A stretch of DNA of 64,000 nt from Siphonodentalium dalli (GCA_032622095.1 CP136066.1:202576978-202640977); one strand, 5' to 3'. Shown: positions 14,622 to 26,754, counted from the first letter of the stretch. The notes: generated by a model from the sequence alone, not told the origin. Translations and numbers: made by a program.

Positions 14622-17600
14622 CTGTAATACGAAGGCAGCATATATAATTTCACTACGTTTGAAGTGAAATGGATTCTCCCATTCAGTTATAAACAATATA
14701 CATTGGAATGGTCCATTATTCAATTGGAGGGATGTTAAAGGTTTGCTGTCCTGATGAATACAACAAACCAATATCGGAAAGTACTCCCTATCATGAACAC
14801 AATGACCGGAGTCCCATAACTATCGCGTAATAAAACAAGCCGAAAAATAAATAAATAAGACATCCGGGGTGGGGGGGGGGGGGTAAAAAATTTGCAGGAA
14901 GGTGCCGGGGTGGTGGGTGTTCCGAGGGGCAAAAAACGCGTTTTTCACACCGTCATACAATTTTTTTACTAAAGACCTTTTGTGCCCTTATATGACATTT
15001 ATAACAGTTAAAAACATATTATAACAATTTATAACTGCAACAACAGCATATTTATGTTACTGGGACCTCATATGGGCCTTAGGAGAGATGACATTAAGCT
15101 ATATGGCATGTTGCATATGGGGCGGTGGGGTGAAAAAATTCCTTCCCGACACCCTTCGGAAAGAAGCTTCGAGAAATGTAAAACTGAAATATATAAACTT
15201 GTCTTGATATAACTAAAGCCAAGATCGTTGTGTGCATGGAAAAAGAGCAACTGCCTCAAACATTAATGTGACTATCAAAGGTTAGAATATAACTGTCATC
15301 ACACTGTTCATCAGTGCATCAAGCCAATCAATGAAATATTTGCATATCTATCAACTCATATGATCTGTTACTCTCACAACACCTAAAATATCCAAGTCTG
15401 GCATAGTGACTGTTTGTCATTTATTATAACAGAGGTTGCTCCAGTAGACTAACAAAAGTGTTAAGGCATAATGCTAGATAATGGGCTGGTTGACAGACTA
15501 ATCGGGAAATGGTAAGAAATTATGGAACTGTGTGTATCCTGTACAATGACCTAAGTTTGCATATATAAGTAAACTTGCCCTGATGCAACTAATGCCTAGA
15601 TCATTGTGTGCATGGAAAAAGAGTGAGCAACTATCTCAAACATTAATGTGACTATCAATCAGGGGGGGGGGTGAAAAAATTTCTTCCGGCACGTATGCCG
15701 GGGTGGGTGGGTGGTCAAAGCCACCAACAAGCAATTTTTTCCGCAACTAAAAAAAATAATTCCTGCTTGTTTTTAGTGTTTTGGCAATGAGTTGGGCTTC
15801 AAAACCACTTTGAATCAGTTTGAATGAGAGAAATAATGTAATTCTAACTGGTAAACTGACTGCAGGCAGTTATCGTGTTGTATTTTGTTGCAAATTTTGA
15901 AATCCAAGATGGCCGCTGGCAGCCATGTTTTTTTGGCCGAATGACCTCAAAATTACTCATTCCTATTTACATGTCCATGTTAACATCCATGATAAATAGT
16001 ATGCACAGAAATTCATATACAGCTGTTTACAGTGAATTTCCCCCCGCAAATCTCTGTTTTAGTGTTAAAAGGGGGGGTGGGTGTCAAAAAATGGTCGGAA
16101 AAAACTGCCGAAAACGGAAAATAATTTGGCGGTGGGGGTGGGTGGGTACAAAAAATGATCGAAAGGGAAAAAATGCCATACGTGCCTGAAATTGTTTTCC
16201 GACCCCCCCCCCCCCCCCCCTGTATCAATGGGTAGAAAATATCTGTCATCAGTGCATCTATCCAATCAGTGAATTATTTGCATGTCTTTCAACTCAGATG
16301 ATCTCTCACAAGACCGAAAGTAACCAAGTCTGGTATAGTGCTGTGACTGCTTGTCATCTATATATATATAGAGAGAGAGCCTGTTTCAGCTAGTTTAGTA
16401 TACTAGAACTAAGTTGCTCCAGTAGACTAACATAAGTGGTATGGAGTATGTTAGATATTGGGCTGGTTGACAGACTAATCAGGAAATAGTTAGAAATTAT
16501 GAAGTTTTGTGTATTCTGCACAATGACCTAGGTTTACAGATGATCAGCAATTTATAAAACTTTTTTTTTCAATTAAAACAGCTAACAGCTTCTGAAACAG
16601 GTTAAACTGTTATTTGAACTAATTGAAATCATTCCCAGTCATAAGTAGAGTTTTATGAGATTTTAGGCCAATTTTAGTGAAATTTGGGGTGTGGGTGTAA
16701 AAAAAAAAATTTGCAGGTTCCCGAAAATGCCAGATGCAAAAAAACGGCATACCTTCCTGCAAATGTTTACCCCGAGACATCCACCGGTTATCCGGCTATC
16801 ATTTGGAGGGCTATTAAGGTGATCAAAGCAGACGACAGATAACTACATGAAAATCAATGTCAGAAATGGTAACGCGCTCAAGAACATATATTATATACCC
16901 ATGATTGTAATTATAGAATATAAATTATATTGGTTTCACGAATGACCAACTCATAATTCCGTTAAAACAACTAATCCTTCAAAGTATTACAACAACTATA
17001 TACGGCTTATCACTGAAGGTTTCTCATGCATCTCACCAGAATTCCCAACTACACCTTTTACCGGACTCGGCCTCCGGGTCGCAATTCGACTTTTAATCCG
17101 TCCCAAAATTCCCATTTCTATAAATAAAACGCACATGGCCCATGTATACCAAGAATCAGCGAAACAGTATACACGCGGAGCGCGAAATAAACGGAGTTGA
17201 ACTTGTTATCTTAACAGTTCCTAACGGATAATTAGCTACTCATCAAAAATGCTTTAGTATAGAAATGGTTAAAAGAGAATAATGCGATGGGTTACTGTCT
17301 TCGTACAATAAGGCAAGTAACACGATTAGACAGGAAATAAAGGGTAGTCACTCTATATATACGAGCGGTGATTAATGGAGATAACCTGATGTGTTATATC
17401 ATGGGTGACGTGGCTCTTTCTCTTTGGGTCCGACTACGGTCGCGGGTGGCAGCCATTTTGACAATTTAGTAGATTAGATTCATATGTATGACCGTATACC
17501 CCCATCTACCGCGCCGTGAGCTTTACCCCCCCCCCCCCCCCCCCCCCCCCCGTAATATGCGAAGAGAGCATATATATAATTTCACCATGCATGCTTGAAG

Positions 17601-17700
17601 TGAAATGGATGCTCCCATTCAGTTATAAATGTGTACATTGGAATGGTCCATTATTCATTTTGAGGGATGTTAATGTGATCAAAGCAGACGACTGATAACT
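14622..17700. other. Intron 3, distal part: duplicated non-coding blocks and G/C runs
   Basis: No gene apart from the exon copy listed separately. A block of about 270 bp at 15290-15560 recurs, diverged, at 16245-16530. The 'ttgtgtgcatggaaaaagag' segment occurs at 15230 and 15610. Mononucleotide runs: G13 at 14871-14883, C18 at 16203-16220 and C26 at 17526-17551. Several G-rich segments are followed by 'aaaaaatttgcagg'-like A/T runs (about 14865, 15660, 16070, 16685), and two of these form imperfect foldbacks (16068-16220 and 16683-16785). Confidence 0.7.
17482..17690 (-). pseudogene. Broken duplicate of the exon 4 start and its upstream intron
   Basis: Read on the minus strand, 17523 downward gives GGKAHGAVDGGIR and then loses similarity before a stop. 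This is a diverged copy of the first 13 or so codons of exon 4 (GGKTHGAVEGAIR). The upstream intron sequence is copied too: 17553-17680 matches 14625-14745 (the blocks 'gcatatataatttcac' and 'cattggaatggtccattatt'). The splice acceptor is gone: where exon 4 has TATTACAG, the copy has a run of 26 G on the minus strand (C on plus, 17526-17551). It cannot splice as it stands. It could be a duplicated exon fragment or a remnant of a paralogous gene. Confidence 0.7.
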
Positions 17701-17704
17701 AAAA

Positions 17705-19068
17705 GTACAGAAGGAGTCCTATAACTACTCATTGATAATACTTTAGTGTAGAAAGGGTTAAACTTCTTATCTGAACATTTCCTATGGGATAACTACTCAT
17801 CAATTATGCTTTAGTACAGAAAGGGTTAAACTTATTATTTGAACATTTCCTATGGGACAACTACTCATCGATGATGCTTTAGTATAGAAAGGGTTAAACG
17901 TATTATTTGAACATTTCCCATGGGACAACTACTCATCAATGATGCTTTGGTATAGAAAGGGTTAAACTTATTATCTGAATCTTTCCTATGGGATAACTAC
18001 TCATCAATGATGCTTTAGAATAGAAAGGGTTAAACGTATTATTTGAACATTTCCTATGGGACAACTACTTATCAATGATGCTTTAGTATAGAAAGGGTTA
18101 AACTTATTATCTGAATCTTTCCTATGGGATACTACTCATCAATAATGCTTTAGTGTAGAAAGGGTTAAACTTATTATCTGAACATTTCCTTAGGGTTAAC
18201 TACTCATCAATGATGCTTTAGTGCAGAAAGGGTTAAACTTATTATTTGAACATTTCCTATGGGACAACTACTCATCGATGATGCTTTAGTATAGAAAGGG
18301 TTAAACGTATTATTTGAACATTTTCTATGGAACAACTACTCATCAATGTTGCTTTAGTATAGAAAAAGTTACACTTATTATCTGAATCTTTCCTATGGGA
18401 TAACTACTCATCAATGTTGCTTTAGAATAGAAAGGGTTAAACTTATTATTTGAACATTTCCTATGGGATGACTACTCATCAATGTTATTTTAGTATAGAA
18501 AGGGTTAAACTTATTATCTGAACATTTCCTATGGGATAACTACTCATCAATGTTACTTTAGTTTAGAAAGGGTTAAACTTATTATCTGATCATTCACTAT
18601 GGGATAACTACTCATCAATGATGCTTTAGTATATAAAGGGTTAAACTTATTAACTGAACATTTCCTATGGGATGACTACTCATCAATGTTACTTTAGTAT
18701 AGAAAGGGTTAAACGTATTATTTGAACATTTTCTATGGGACAACTACTCATCAATGATGCTTTAGTATAGAAAGGGTTAAACTTATTATCTGAACATTTC
18801 CTATGGGATAACTACTCATCAATGTTACTTTAGTTTAGAAAGGGTTAAACTTATTATCTGATCGTTCCCTATGGGATAACTACTCATCAATGATGCTTTA
18901 GTATAGAAACTGTTAAACTTATTAGGTGAACATTTTCTATGAGATGACTACTCATCAATGTTACTTTAGTATAGAAAGGGTTAAACTTATTATCTGAACA
19001 TTTCCTATGGGATTACTACTCACCAATGTTACTTTAGTATAGAAATGGTTAAACTTATTATCTGATTA
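17705..19068. repeat. 68-bp tandem array, about 20 copies
   Basis: Unit of 68 bp containing 'gggttaaacttattatctga', 'cctatgggataactactcat' and 'gctttagtatagaaa'. Successive 'gggttaaa' starts fall at 17755 and 17823. Units differ at scattered positions, and 'acaactac' and 'ataactac' versions alternate. A diverged single copy lies upstream at about 17200-17275. Located in intron 3 of the sulfatase gene. Confidence 0.95.
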
Positions 19069-19440
19069 AAAATTAAGCTTATATCTCTGTTCCTGTTCCT
19101 ATTACTAATAGTCCCCATGTGCTAATTGCCGATTCACCGCTCGACTTTCCTTGACAATTATATGCTTACTTCTCAAAAGTAGTGTTTAAATGTTCCAATA
19201 TACACGAAGAGGAGATCCTATGCTTTCGAATGATGTATAATGTGTATTGTTTCTTTTGCGTAAAAGCGAGCAAATTTAGCTTATATCTCTGTTCTTGTTC
19301 AATGTTACTCGAATTAGTCACTTGTTACTCAGAAACTGTTCCTGGTTCCGTTGCCGTTACTCGAAATAGTACATGCTTATATGCTGATTTTCCAGCCTTT
19401 GTCTGACGTTAAATTGAATGAGCCGTCCACACACACTTAC
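19069..19440. other. Intron 3, proximal part
   Basis: Unique-looking sequence between the 68-bp array and exon 3. I see no gene. It contains two related segments, 'cttatatctctgttcctgttc' near 19078 and 'cttatatctctgttcttgttc' near 19280. Confidence 0.6.
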
Positions 19441-20139
19441 CTGTGTAAATACCATTATAACCTCCATCAATCTCTCCATGGGCGCCGGTTTCTTCTAAAT
19501 GCGCTCCATTGTCAGATGAGAAATAAGAGAACGTGTTATGACCAAGGCCTTTGTCATCCAAAGCTGTCAGAATCTGCCCAACACCCCAGTCCAACTCCAT
19601 CACGCCGTCGCCATAGCGACCGTGTTCGGATTTACCAGTAAAGTCGTTATTCGTTGCTATGTGAGTGTGCACATGTTGCCAACCAACAACCAATAAGAAT
19701 GGGTCTCGGTCCTGTTTTCTATCCTCGAGAAACTTTACACTTTCCCAAACAAATCGCCGGGTGAGATTCTTTAATACCATTGGCTGTTCAATCACCTCTG
19801 TGTTCCGTAGAATAACACTATTTGTCAGGTTTAAGTTCCAACTAACCAGCCCAATGAACCACAAAGGGAGAACGGTTACAAGAAACACAAGTATTGCCAT
19901 CGTGCAACTGATCACTCCATGACGTATGAGCAAGAACAGACAAGAGAGTACAACACACGATACTGTCACCCAGCGAGTCCGCCACATAGGAAAGGCAGAG
20001 TCGCCTAATTCCACACCCTCATTTCCGAAGTCCTTGACATTTGTCCAAGGGATGCCGTAATAATAATCAAAACCTTGGTTCGTTGGTCCATGTTCATTGT
20101 CGCCTTCTCGTTCTTTGTTCAGCCCAAGGTGCCACTTGC
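19441..20139 (-). CDS. Steryl-sulfatase-like gene, exon 3 (core with membrane hairpin)
   Basis: Large internal exon, 699 nt, phase 1 at both ends. Acceptor TTTGCAG|GC, donor ACAG|GTAAGT. It encodes residues 133-364. It starts with KWHLGLN, giving the catalytic lysine and histidine (K133, H135; STS Lys134, His136). Two hydrophobic stretches at about 189-204 and 208-230, separated by a short loop, match the pair of membrane helices that anchor the STS group in the ER membrane and distinguish it from soluble arylsulfatases. FLLVVGWQHVHTH (279-291) carries the conserved histidine, and YFSSDNGAHLEE (337-348) the metal ligands D341 and N342. The exon ends in GEIDGGYNGIYTG, which joins exon 4 in frame. 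The expected activity is hydrolysis of sulfate esters, possibly steroid sulfates. The substrate is inferred from family only. Confidence 0.95.
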
Positions 20140-20721
20140 CTGCAAACATAACAGTAAACTCAGAAACACTCATGACCTATATATTCTTATACTTCTAAAC
20201 TGGTATTCTGATACTTTCATATTTTATTTGCTCAATGCATAGTATACACATACACACGGGCAAAAAGGGATGGGATGACATGGGCTGCCACTTACAATAG
20301 CATCCTCTCCCCATTGTCGAAACACTGAATATATACAAATTAAACGCTGACAAGAGCAAGGAAATATGTTATAATAATATAGCTATGAACAAGTAATGAC
20401 AACTAACAGTAGAATTGATGGATTGTTTCACATGTTATGTATTTTAGAAGGAAGAGTGATACAACACAAAACGCGATAATGATACTGAAATTAAGCAAAC
20501 GGTAGGAAGGATGGGGGGAGAGAGAGGGGGGGGGAGAGATCTATATATATAAAGAGAGAGAGAGAGGGGAGAGATCTATATATATAAAGAGAGAGATAAA
20601 GGTATTGCATGTGCATGGTGTCGACAACTTTACTGGGTTCGATAAATATTTAACATCAAGGGCGAAATATCATCAATTATGGTTAATTTGCTTTCGCGTT
20701 CTTCTGTTAGTACTACACATC
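20140..20721. other. Intron 2, proximal part: low-complexity purine tract
   Basis: No gene. A GA-rich stretch at 20505-20597 contains two copies of 'agagatctatatatataaag'. The rest looks like ordinary intron. Confidence 0.6.
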
Positions 20722-21106
20722 TCAGACGTCGAGATCGAAACGTTTTGTTTCTTTAATGAACCGATGCAGGTAATTAAAGATTACAGTATTCATATCGTCC
20801 CTTATATATGGGTTGCCGAACAAAACTGTCTTGACCATATGGTATGCACATCAAAAGGTATCAAACTATTGTATAGCCTATGTCTGTTTCTAGCATATCT
20901 AGCGTGCATTCAAAGAAATAGTGGTCAACAGTCTCATCGCCGAGGCAACTACACAGTTTAGAGTCTATCAAATGGTTAACTACTTTGTGTTCCCAGTCAC
21001 TGCATCCACAACGGAGCTGACATTGTATAACATTAGAACGCCGCTTCTCAAATGAGAAATATTTCGGTGGTTTCAGCTCAGGATTTGCGAACTTTATGTA
21101 TTTTTA
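20722..21106 (-). pseudogene. LINE (non-LTR retrotransposon) ORF2 C-terminus, decayed
   Basis: The minus strand from about 21106 reads RRSNVIQCQLRCGCSDWEHK, then a Cys/His cluster, SKLCSCLGDETVDHYFFEC. A frameshift follows, then ARYARNRHRLYNSLIPFDVH and a terminal MNTVIFNYLHRFIKETKRFD before a TGA at 20722-20724. The C-x-C...H..FEC knuckle after the reverse transcriptase is typical of several animal LINE clades. At least one frameshift and one internal stop make it non-functional. I base the assignment on pattern recognition; the clade is not determined. Confidence 0.65.
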
Positions 21107-22290
21107 AAAATCCTCTAGATTGCACTTTTATGTTGTTAGGATCAATATATTATCATTTTAAGCACATAAATTATTTGCATATTAATTTGATACATATATA
21201 TATTATTGGTTTCTGAGCTATCTCCAATTGACCGCATCATTTTAAGACTGGACAGTCTTCGTAATTAAACCCATATAAGTATTAGGGACCATTATGGAAA
21301 TAAGAGGGATTTTTTGTCCTTTCAGTGTTATCCATGGTAATGATATATCTAATTTGAGAGGCTGACCAGTGTTAATAATAAAATGTATTAATATTAATAC
21401 CACCTACTAACCATCTTAAAACTGTATTGGTTAAATCTCTTTTTGATTATATACATCTAAATACTGAGCTATTTTTATCACTCACTTGCAGATATATGTT
21501 AATGTCGACCGCAGTTCCATCCATAATCATTTAATATTGCTCATTCAATTTGTATACATGTGACAACTTTTTTTTATAAAATTGTATAGATATGTGCATC
21601 ATTACCAATAAATAATCTAATCTACAAACACTGATCATGCTACTAAATCGCACGGGCGCTTCAAAGTTGGACCAGTCCGTGCTGTTTCGGACATATCTAT
21701 TCACATTCAACAGAGATCAGTGCTTGTCAATCACGTTGTTGGGCGTGGCTAACCTGCTATTGTGTCCAATCGCGGCCAGCGCACGAATTGTGCGTCGTGG
21801 TCAAAACACGCTCAACGTCACATTTCCAGTTGATTGCATTATGTGGGATCACTTGTGCTCTAAGTCGGTCAGAGCATGCGAATAGTTCATTACCAGAATA
21901 AATCTCGTCTTCGACTCGATTGATTCTGGTAAAGAACAATTATTGTGCTCTAACCCTTACTTAATATCCGTCGTCGTTCATTTTGAGAAATGTGTCTAGT
22001 AAGCTCCAGGCGAATTTATATTACATGTTTTCAATGGCGTGTACCTGTGTTATTATTAGTGTTAGACATTCCTACATCGCATATTGTAAACTTCCAGTTA
22101 CATTGTTTACATATCCTGAGACGCACATTAAGATGTTATATACCAGCATACCAATGTGTTACAGACAATAACATAGGACAATTTATTCTTCGCAATATAT
22201 ATTTTAGTAAAGGCCCACTTAATTTTCGAATACCCAGATCACACCATACTCAACATATTTCATATGGTATATCATTTGGAAGAGGAACCA

Positions 22291-22293
<3 letters not shown>
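21107..22293. other. Intron 2 sequence with a CpG-richer patch and a hairpin
   Basis: No gene recognised. 21640-21860 is richer in CpG than its surroundings ('gcacgggcgc', 'gggcgtggc', 'caatcgcggccagcgcacg'). It is followed at about 21892-21936 by a hairpin with the perfect stem ttaccagaat/attctggtaa. Open frames here are short (up to 142 codons) and partly run through the AT microsatellite, so I do not call them genes. Confidence 0.5.

Positions 22294-22387
<94 letters not shown>
22294..22387. repeat. (TA)n microsatellite
   Basis: About 94 bp of nearly pure alternating AT, broken once by 'tacata' near 22343. It produces artificial Tyr-Ile open frames on both strands. Confidence 0.98.
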
Positions 22388-22389
<2 letters not shown>

Positions 22390-23870
22390 CCACAGAATAC
22401 GGAACAGCTGTGGCCTAGGAGTGTCCATTAAGTGATAGAGATGATCAGATTCACCACAAGACTTCCCCCGTAACCCCGTTATTCACCCTGTGATGCATGA
22501 TGCATCACATGTCCTCGGAACAAGAATTGACCCCACCCCAATAGTACTTAATCCTATAGAAAGGTATCCAACTTGGCCCGGCCTAATTTGTTATCATTTT
22601 CCCAAAGTCCACAATCAGGTTCAAAATACATAAAAACAAATTTTGTTACATTAATGCCTCATATATAGGTAGAATGATATATTATCTTCAATTTGATGTA
22701 TCCCGTGTAAAAATTGGTTAAGAAAAACTCCGCTGATTGGCGGTACAACCCTTTGTGGATATTTGGTGGGAATAGAGAATACTCTTGCTCTTAAAGTGTT
22801 ACACGTATTCTCATAAAATGTATATCCAAATGGCATCACAAAACATGATTCTTACACATGGAATATAAGTAGTGGCTCACCTTGTCAGGTCGGAGCGATT
22901 ATCATTTTGTTTATCGCGTTTAATCCGTCCCACCAATAAATAAGTATGTATTTATTTACAACTGCGTATACTTCAGACGTTATAGCATGAAACATGAACT
23001 CATAAACACATTAGTTCGAAAAAATAAAAGACGACAACTGTGTTTTACATATAGATGTATCAATCAATCAATCTAGTTTATCATATCTTCATGAAGATAC
23101 AGCTGTTTTAAAGATATGTCCAGGTGCTCCTCTGTGCGGGTGCTATGTACTGCCTAATCATTTTCAGCTTAAAAGAAATGATGTTATGCACGTATAGCAG
23201 CTACATGTGCCCGACACAGCGAGGTTTTGAGTTGTTTATGTTAGACGATGAGCCTGTTCTAAAAAATGGAAGAAATCCTCTGCATCGGGCAGATCAGATA
23301 TACCCTTGTTAGATGTCACTATTGGAGGATCCTGAAAAGTCATGTACAACGGACTGCCTTTTCCTTTATCTCTATATCAGAAGTAACCATATTTGACTGC
23401 ACACTGTGACCACTATTTTTGAACCGGCCTGCTCTACATTTCCATATCTCTGGGCAATTGTAACTTTTTTTGTGGAAACTATAATGAATGGGACAGACTC
23501 ATTGTGTTATAATATATGCATGAGCCATTCAAATTAGCAATCCTCTGACGATTCAAGGTCCCTCAGTTTGAATGAATATAATTTATGTATCTCTTAAATA
23601 GATTGATATAAATATACTTTTAATGCTTTCTTCTATGCATCTGTGTTTCTAGATCATTATAGGAATGCCCTGATTTCCATCTCCATATACATATGACAGT
23701 TGAGAAGATATAATTGTTCAAGTGACTTAATTCGGTCATGATTTTGTCGAGATTATGAAATTGGAATGCCAAAAACTCATTAGAACGACATGGAGATGGC
23801 CTGTGAGATGACTATATATAACTGTGTGTTGGATATCGGCGAATTGAACAATGTTATAAATTCTGGTGAA
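22388..23870. other. Intron 2 sequence without recognisable content
   Basis: Ordinary AT-rich intron sequence. Only short open frames (62 codons or fewer), no splice-flanked conserved segment and no strong repeat seen. Confidence 0.55.
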
Positions 23871-25070
23871 TCTCTTCTCGCTATCCATGACCCAAACGAC
23901 CCAAATGTGATTTAATTCATCATATCATTAGAGAAGAACGTGCATGAATTTGGTGGAATCAGTGCTAAATATATTTAGTTTTTGGTGACCCTCCCGTCCC
24001 TATTTCGGACTCAAGCGGCGCCACTTTTGACATCATTAAACTTAGACTCATTATAGAGATGAATATATATAAATGGGCCACCGTTGCATACCTCTCACCC
24101 ATAAGGCACCAATTTGGCGCATTTAAACCACACGATTAGAGTATTCGTATCACGGAGAAGAATATGTATCAATCAGGTGGGAATCGGCGCTAAACATATT
24201 GTTTATCAATGTTTGTGTCCAACTCACTCTCTAGGCACCCTGATTCGAATGGCCCCACTTTTGACATCTTTAAACTACACAATTAAACTCCTGCTATCAT
24301 GGAGATTATTATTTGTAAGTTTGGTGCTAATCCACGACTAAACAATTTGTTATCAAATTTAATGAACCACCCCACCGCACCTCCATCTCTCATCAAAGCA
24401 GCACCAATATGACGTCTTTAAAATTACACGATTAGATTCCTCATATCATGGATAAGAATGTGTATCAATTTGGTGGAAATTTGGCGCTAAAAATATTGTA
24501 TAACAATTTTGGTGCCCCTCTCCCTTTCGGTGCACTCCTGACTCGAATGACGCCACTTTTGACAGCTTTAAGCCACGCCATTAGACACCTCATACCATGG
24601 TGATGAATTTGTATAAGTTTCGGGGCAATCGACGACTAAACCAATTCTTATCAGATTCGGTACCCACCCACCGCCCCCATCCCAAATCTCTCATCCCAAC
24701 GACACCAATTTGGCGTCTTTAAATCACACAATAAGTTTCCTTGTATCATGGAGAAGATCTCAGAAGAATGTGCATCAATTTGGTGAAATTCGCCGCTAAA
24801 ATAATTTTTTTTATCAATTTTGGTGCCCCTCTCCCCTTCCGGGCACCCCTGACGCGAACGGCGCAACTTTTGACATATTTAGACCACACCATTAGATTCC
24901 TCATATTATGGAGATGATAATATATAAGTTTGGTGGAAATCGGCGACAATTTTTTTTCTTTTGCCCCTCCCCCTTTTCTGCCCTGACAACAACGGCGTCA
25001 CTTTAGAAATTTATAACCCTCGCCATTATCTTTCTCGTAAAAAGTTACCCCTAATATACCCCGTTTGTGC
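23871..25070. repeat. Diverged tandem repeat, about 300-bp period
   Basis: The motif 'gccacttttgacat...aaac...cacaccattagattcctcatatcatggagatgaat...aagtttggtggaaatcggcgctaaa' recurs, diverged, with 'acttttgaca' anchors near 24022, 24257, 24556 and 24867, and a weaker one near 25000. Each block also holds a C-rich 'tgcccctctccc' part. It ends in 'acagacagacatacattcgc'. It is probably the internal repeats of one old element. No coding capacity. Confidence 0.7.
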
Positions 25071-25266
25071 CATCTAGGTGGTCCCCTGTGAATTTATATA
25101 GAACACAGACAGACATACATTCGCAAATATAGATATAGATATAGATAACTATAACTATTTTATAAACATGAATAAATATAAATATTTAAAAATATATATT
25201 AAGTATAAATTTGTGTAAGTTTGTATCGGTACTGTTCGTCTACAAATTATAACACTATGTTCTACA

Positions 25267-25539
25267 TATAGTAATGCCCTAAATAATCGACTTCTTAACC
25301 ACAGCAGAATTATGGGTAACGGATTTAGTCAGAAATATGGCTTGTTGCCATTCATCGGAAAGCTCTAAGTGAGAGCTTTCCGATGAATGACAACAAGCCA
25401 TATTTCCGACTAAACTTTCAGGATTTAGTCAGAAATATGGCTTGTTGAATGGCAACAATCCATATTTCCGACTAGATCCTGAAAAATTACCAATAATTAT
25501 GTTGTGGTTAAGGGGTCGATTATTTAGGGCAATACTGTA
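25267..25539. mobile_element. Foldback MITE, family C (TA-flanked), copy 1
   Basis: Imperfect palindrome of 273 bp starting 'tatagtaatgccctaaataa' and ending with the complementary 'ttatttagggcaatactgta'. The arms hold 'cggatttagtcagaaatatg' and 'gccattcatcggaaagctct'. The arrangement is rearranged relative to the cleaner copy at 61814-62032, with an extra half arm. TA at both ends suggests mobilisation by a Tc1/mariner-type transposase (inference). Confidence 0.7.
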
Positions 25540-26100
25540 CATGTAGACTTTGTGAGTTATTCGACAGTTTCTCGATTTACTAACTTCATAAATTTGCACA
25601 GCTTGCGGAGATGTGTTACATTATTTTTATTGAACAATCCGCTCATCAATACTGTATTAGGCCTTCGATCAGTTAACATTGGTAACATTCTATATGTAGC
25701 CGGGTGTTGGTAATTGTTTTGCACGCGTAAACATACGCAAGAAATAATTAAATTCATCACTGATTACCCATGTATCACATAACAGGTAGACATTGACAAC
25801 CAAGTTCAACATTTGGTGCATAATTGAGTGTGGTCATATAGTATAGGCTCCTACAAGATCGATATGACGACTATGTAATTACATACATTAACCGTGAGTG
25901 AACGGGGGTTACCAAATAACCATGGAGTTCGAAAGGTGTGATTGATGATGGGTATAATTTTTATACATGTATGATTGGAATTACAATAAATAGAGGATCT
26001 CTAATGAGTCGCAATTCTATACGAAATTAATTAACCGAGTGCACTAAATTCGATTTGAGTCGAGCTTTAGCGATGCTCGAATCGAATTTAATGGATGAGG
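25540..26100. other. Intron 2 sequence between foldback elements
   Basis: No gene or clear repeat, except a small inverted pair near 26051-26090 ('cgatttgagtcgagctttag' against 'tcgaatcgaattta'). Confidence 0.5.
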
Positions 26101-26586
26101 TTAAAGGTACTCAATCCGATCAGAGGGTCCCCATCTCAACATATTCCAACAACAACAATCCGATCAGAGGGTCCTATCTTACTATTTTTTGGCTTTGGGG
26201 GTAAAAAATATTTGATTAGAGTCGAGGAACCCATCAAACAAAGCTCAGAGTTATTAGATATTGATTTTTGAAATTTGTTATTTTCTCGAGATGATTACTA
26301 ATAATTGCATTCAATTTCGTAATCTGCTCGAGATGTGTACACCAAAACACTATTCAAACAGACAAGGATGGATAACTCTAAAATCAAGTGGTAATAATAA
26401 CGCAATTTTGACTGTGTTCTGGGCCAGAAAGTATTCCCGATAATGAAAATAATAGATTTCTAAAATCGATATATAACAAATCTGAGCTTTGATGGGTGAC
26501 TTCCTCGACTCGAATCAAATATTTTTGACCCCCGAAGCCATTGAAATAGTAATTGAGAGGAGTTTTATCGGATTGAGTACCTTTAA
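26101..26586. mobile_element. Foldback MITE, family E (TTAA ends), copy 1
   Basis: Starts 'ttaaaggtactcaatccgat' and ends with the complementary 'atcggattgagtacctttaa'. The arms carry 'ggctttgggggtaaaaaata', 'tttgattagagtcgaggaac' and their complements. It ends 39 bp downstream of the sulfatase exon 2 donor. It belongs to a family with six copies in the window. TTAA at both ends suggests a TTAA-targeting superfamily such as piggyBac or Kolobok, which I cannot separate. Confidence 0.75.
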
Positions 26587-26625
26587 AGGGGAAGTAAACT
26601 ATCGCATACCGAACAGACATGTTAC

Positions 26626-26754
26626 CTATGTATGCAGTCTTGTAGCCGACCGACTTCGCGAGCTCACCGAAGGTTGTTTCGTTGCTAGGCAGACCACCAG
26701 ACGACGCAAGGAAGACAAGAAACCGTACCAGGTTCTTATTCAAAGGCGCCATTC
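26626..26754 (-). CDS. Steryl-sulfatase-like gene, exon 2
   Basis: Small internal exon, 129 nt, phase 1 at both ends. Acceptor TCTAATGTAG|GA, donor ACATAG|GTAAC. It encodes residues 90-131: MAPLNKNLVRFLVFLASSGG and LPSNETTFGELAKSVGYKTAYI. It matches the family segment between the formylglycine helix and the catalytic Lys-x-His (in STS '...ASSGGLPTDEITF...'). The conserved ASSGGLP and the GYKTAYIG run into exon 3's KWHLG confirm both junctions. Skipping this exon would keep the reading frame but remove the stretch leading to the active-site lysine. The flanking intron 39 bp downstream holds a foldback MITE. Confidence 0.93.

Noticed and set aside
22219-22428. Tyr-Ile-rich frames of 69 and 142 codons
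   Set aside because: They are translations of the (TA)n microsatellite.
26384-26625. Extension of exon 2 to the end of its open frame
   Set aside because: The text after GYKTAYIG comes from the intron and the family E MITE, while exon 3 restores the family sequence exactly at the donor/acceptor pair.
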